This document shows positions 34,939-36,324 of a stretch of 36,324 nt of DNA, piece after piece. The notes below the pieces were generated by a model, which saw nothing but the letters and a program-made list of their open reading frames with translations, ran no database searches and was not told the DNA's origin. Both the position numbers and the translations under genes were made by a program. Every line of letters starts with the position of its first letter. Position 1 is the stretch's first letter. This DNA is from Alphaproteobacteria bacterium (lineage in GTDB: Bacteria; Pseudomonadota; Alphaproteobacteria; ATCC43930; CGMCC-115725): contig JASHOB010000259.1 in the NCBI GenBank assembly GCA_030041335.1, positions 1-36,324 on the forward strand. The letters are read 5' to 3'.

Positions 34939-35136
34939 CTACTTTTCCTGATCGTCGGTCGCGTGATGATGGTGGTGACCGTGGTGGTGGGTTTTCTGGG
35001 ATTGCGATTGGTCGCCGGAGGATGAACTCCCGGGCTGGTCGGTTTGGGCGAATGTCGGCACTGCCAGGCTCGCAGGCAAAACGATCAGAAGGATGCGAAA
35101 CAAAAGGCCGCTCCATCGTGCCAAACGGCTGCGCAT
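34939..35136 (-). CDS. Exported His-rich peptide
   Basis: A 65-residue product: signal peptide (SRLARWSGLLFRILLIVLPASLAVPTFAQ) followed by a short mature chain rich in Ser/Gln (QPGSSSSGDQSQSQ) and ending with HHHGHHHHHATDDQEK. Eight His in nine residues plus acidic residues make a likely Ni, Zn or Cu binding peptide in the periplasm. Start ATG 35136 with GGAGAG nine bases upstream. It follows the small membrane-peptide gene by 33 bp. Confidence 0.7.
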   Translation of the reverse strand: MRSRLARWSGLLFRILLIVLPASLAVPTFAQTDQPGSSSSGDQSQSQKTHHHGHHHHHATDDQEK

Positions 35137-35169
35137 AGGATTTCTCTCCATTGGGATCATTCGTGATCG

Positions 35170-35346
35170 TCACTCAACCTGCGAGACCAGAAGTGCGGTC
35201 ATCACAATCATCACCGCGATACCGGCGCCGATAGCCCACAATCCTGGCACTGATCGGCCCTTGGCGAGCAACTCGAAGATGTATTGCCGGGTCGCAAGCA
35301 ATTTCGGTCTCCTGAGGACGTGGTATGGCGGGATCGAGGAACCCAT
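35170..35346 (-). CDS. Small single-pass membrane protein
   Basis: A 58-residue product: basic, amphipathic N-terminal part (PPYHVLRRPKLLATRQYIFELLAKGRS) and one membrane helix near the C-terminus (LWAIGAGIAVMIVMTALLV). Probably an inner-membrane anchor encoded with the His-rich peptide (33 bp gap). The start is uncertain; a GTG at 35379 gives 11 more residues and neither start has a good ribosome binding site. No family recognised. Confidence 0.5.
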   Translation of the reverse strand: MGSSIPPYHVLRRPKLLATRQYIFELLAKGRSVPGLWAIGAGIAVMIVMTALLVSQVE

Positions 35347-35513
35347 CCCTTGGGGCGCAAAAGTTGATCCGCGACGCACGTCATAGCGCAGTAACCTGAC
35401 GAGTCCGGGACTGGACCTGAGGCGATTGAGATCCGTGAGTGAGAAAGGGCCGATGATATCGCTATGTCGAACAACCCCGGCGGCCGATCATCCCCACCAA
35501 GGCAATGCTCAGG

Positions 35514-35885
35514 TCAAGGCGTGAGGGCTTTTGCCGGTATCAGCGCCTCTCCCGCGCTTAGTTGCCTTCGCGCTTCATCGATCAGCGCGCTCGCATCGGC
35601 TTGGGGCGATGCGTCGGAAAAACTGCGTAACGCCGTAATCGTGTTGTGGAGCTTCTTCTGCCGATCGCTCAAGGTTGCGACAATGGCAGGATCGCTGCAT
35701 GCAGCGTTCGCCGGTCGGGGACAGGGCGGCAGAAGGTCGTAAGCCGTGGCGGGCATCAGGAATTTACTGACATATTCGAGTTCGATCGCCGTCACCGCCT
35801 GCCGTGACGCCGAGATCGGTGCTACCGTCGCAGGCGCGGCGCACCCCGCCAACAATAGGAGGCCCATGATCCACAATCGCCGCAC
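35514..35885 (-). CDS. Small lipoprotein
   Basis: A 123-residue protein starting at GTG 35885, preceded by GGGAGGGGGC about eight bases upstream. The N-terminus RRLWIMGLLLLAGCAAPA contains a lipobox (LLAGC), so the mature protein should be a membrane-anchored lipoprotein. The mature domain (SRQAVTAIELEYVSKFLMPATAYDLLPPCPRP..., SDRQKKLHNTITALRSF...ADASALIDEARRQLSAGEALI) is helical, with two more Cys, and matches no family I can name. The long open frame upstream to 36239 is Arg-rich, lacks family features and is rejected. Confidence 0.75.
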   Translation of the reverse strand: MRRLWIMGLLLLAGCAAPATVAPISASRQAVTAIELEYVSKFLMPATAYDLLPPCPRPANAACSDPAIVATLSDRQKKLHNTITALRSFSDASPQADASALIDEARRQLSAGEALIPAKALTP

Positions 35886-36288
35886 TTGAGTTTGCCCCCT
35901 CCCTCGCCGACGCCGCATTCTCCATTTGGCGGCGATTCGGTCAAAGGTACCACTAAATCTGCGCGACCGCCGCCCTCGCCCATCGTCGAGGAAACCCGGC
36001 CTTGTACTCTCGCCTGCCATCCGCCATCGCGACCGTGCCGCCATTCTTTGGGGAGCGTGTTGGCGCCGATCGTGCGGGCGGCGCCGCGAAGCGCGGGCAA
36101 GCCAGGCCGCCGGCGTGACGACATCGAGCGTTCGCGGACGCCGGTCTGGCATCGGCCTCGGACCGACCCCTGCCGAATTGGCGAAGCGCGGACGGCACCG
36201 ATCGGGACATGGCCCGCCCGGGTTCCCCGGCCACGCCACGTATAAAGCGTATGGCGGGATCTACGGGTAAAGGATAAACTAGAATTTT
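35886..36288. promoter_or_regulatory. Divergent intergenic region at the right end
   Basis: About 400 bp without a recognised gene; open frames on both strands are low-complexity Arg/Pro-rich. The last 60 bases become AT-rich and carry a 10-bp direct repeat TATGGCGGGA (36250-36259 and 36288-36297), the second copy containing the start codon of the truncated gene. Confidence 0.4.
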
Positions 36289-36324
36289 ATGGCGGGAGAC
36301 GTTTCGGCGGTATCCCGGCGGCTC
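36289..36324 (+). CDS. Start of a gene cut by the window edge
   Basis: ATG 36289 opens a frame with 12 visible codons, MAGDVSAVSRRL. AAAGGAT lies about 14 bases upstream. The start recalls DUF7146/toprim-domain proteins of plasmids and integrative elements (MxxDIxxLSRRL), but 12 residues cannot prove this. Confidence 0.3.
   Translation, partial: MAGDVSAVSRRL

Noticed and set aside
35886-36239. 118-codon upstream extension of the lipoprotein frame
   Set aside because: Arg-rich text without family features; a good ribosome binding site and the lipobox fix the start at 35885.
1-36324. tRNA, rRNA, riboswitch or CRISPR features
   Set aside because: I looked for T-arm-like GGTTCGA patterns, regularly spaced repeats and known leader structures and found none convincing. 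A tRNAscan/Infernal run would be decisive.

Overview
The window reads as a GC-rich chromosomal stretch from a free-living alphaproteobacterium, probably a soil Hyphomicrobiales or Rhodospirillales relative. This is an inference from strong GC preference at third codon positions, the family mix (biuret-hydrolase-type amidohydrolase, two CaiB/BaiF CoA-transferases, UbiD, molybdenum hydroxylase, aromatic-acid MFS transporter, peptide-type binding protein, CYTH-CHAD and VC0807 proteins) and short alternating operons. No rRNA, tRNA, CRISPR array or intact mobile element was seen. The left edge cuts a membrane-protein gene on the minus strand. The right edge cuts a gene on the plus strand after about 12 codons.

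Layout, left half. 1-419: truncated membrane protein. 901-3232 (minus): a two-gene operon of a biuret-hydrolase-like enzyme and an AzgA-like NCS2 permease, preceded by two copies of a 10-bp element. 3738-5607: a secreted SUMF1-fold protein facing a TonB/TolA-like transducer. 5995-7575: a CYTH-CHAD protein whose CYTH half looks degenerate. 8343-9521: a prokaryotic ionotropic-glutamate-receptor-like protein with a non-canonical pore loop. 9621-about 10851: a phosphoesterase broken by several frameshifts. 11070-12608: a family 5 solute-binding protein. 12943-15744 (minus): an enoyl-CoA hydratase-like gene followed by two family III CoA-transferase genes, tightly packed. 15745-19497 is gene-poor and decayed: an ABC ATPase remnant, a VC0807 membrane protein and a few uncertain small ORFs.

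Layout, right half. 19498-20400: a putative Fe(II)/2-oxoglutarate oxygenase, separated from a full-length Lhr helicase (20482-24813, minus) by two back-to-back hairpins. 25180-30797: a catabolic-looking group of a UbiD decarboxylase, an orphan molybdopterin-binding xanthine-dehydrogenase-family large subunit and a divergent AAHS-type transporter. 31070-35885: many small exported proteins (two LTxxQ/Spy-like proteins, a Gly/Tyr/His-rich protein, a Ser/Thr/Ala-rich protein, a His-rich peptide, a single-pass membrane peptide, a lipoprotein). They are interrupted by a YCII / AHSA1-fragment / DHFR-like group and the N-terminal stub of an IS1182-like transposase.

The most interesting points are: (i) the glutamate-receptor-like protein whose selectivity-filter position reads AQAAAAD instead of a TVGYGD type sequence; (ii) the UbiD / orphan molybdenum hydroxylase / AAHS transporter locus, a candidate aromatic or N-heteroaromatic acid pathway; (iii) the paired CoA-transferase subunits, only one of which keeps the catalytic Asp; (iv) the biuret-hydrolase/permease operon with its repeated putative operator; (v) the cluster of tiny envelope proteins. 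Family assignments come from reading the translations and have not been checked against a database.
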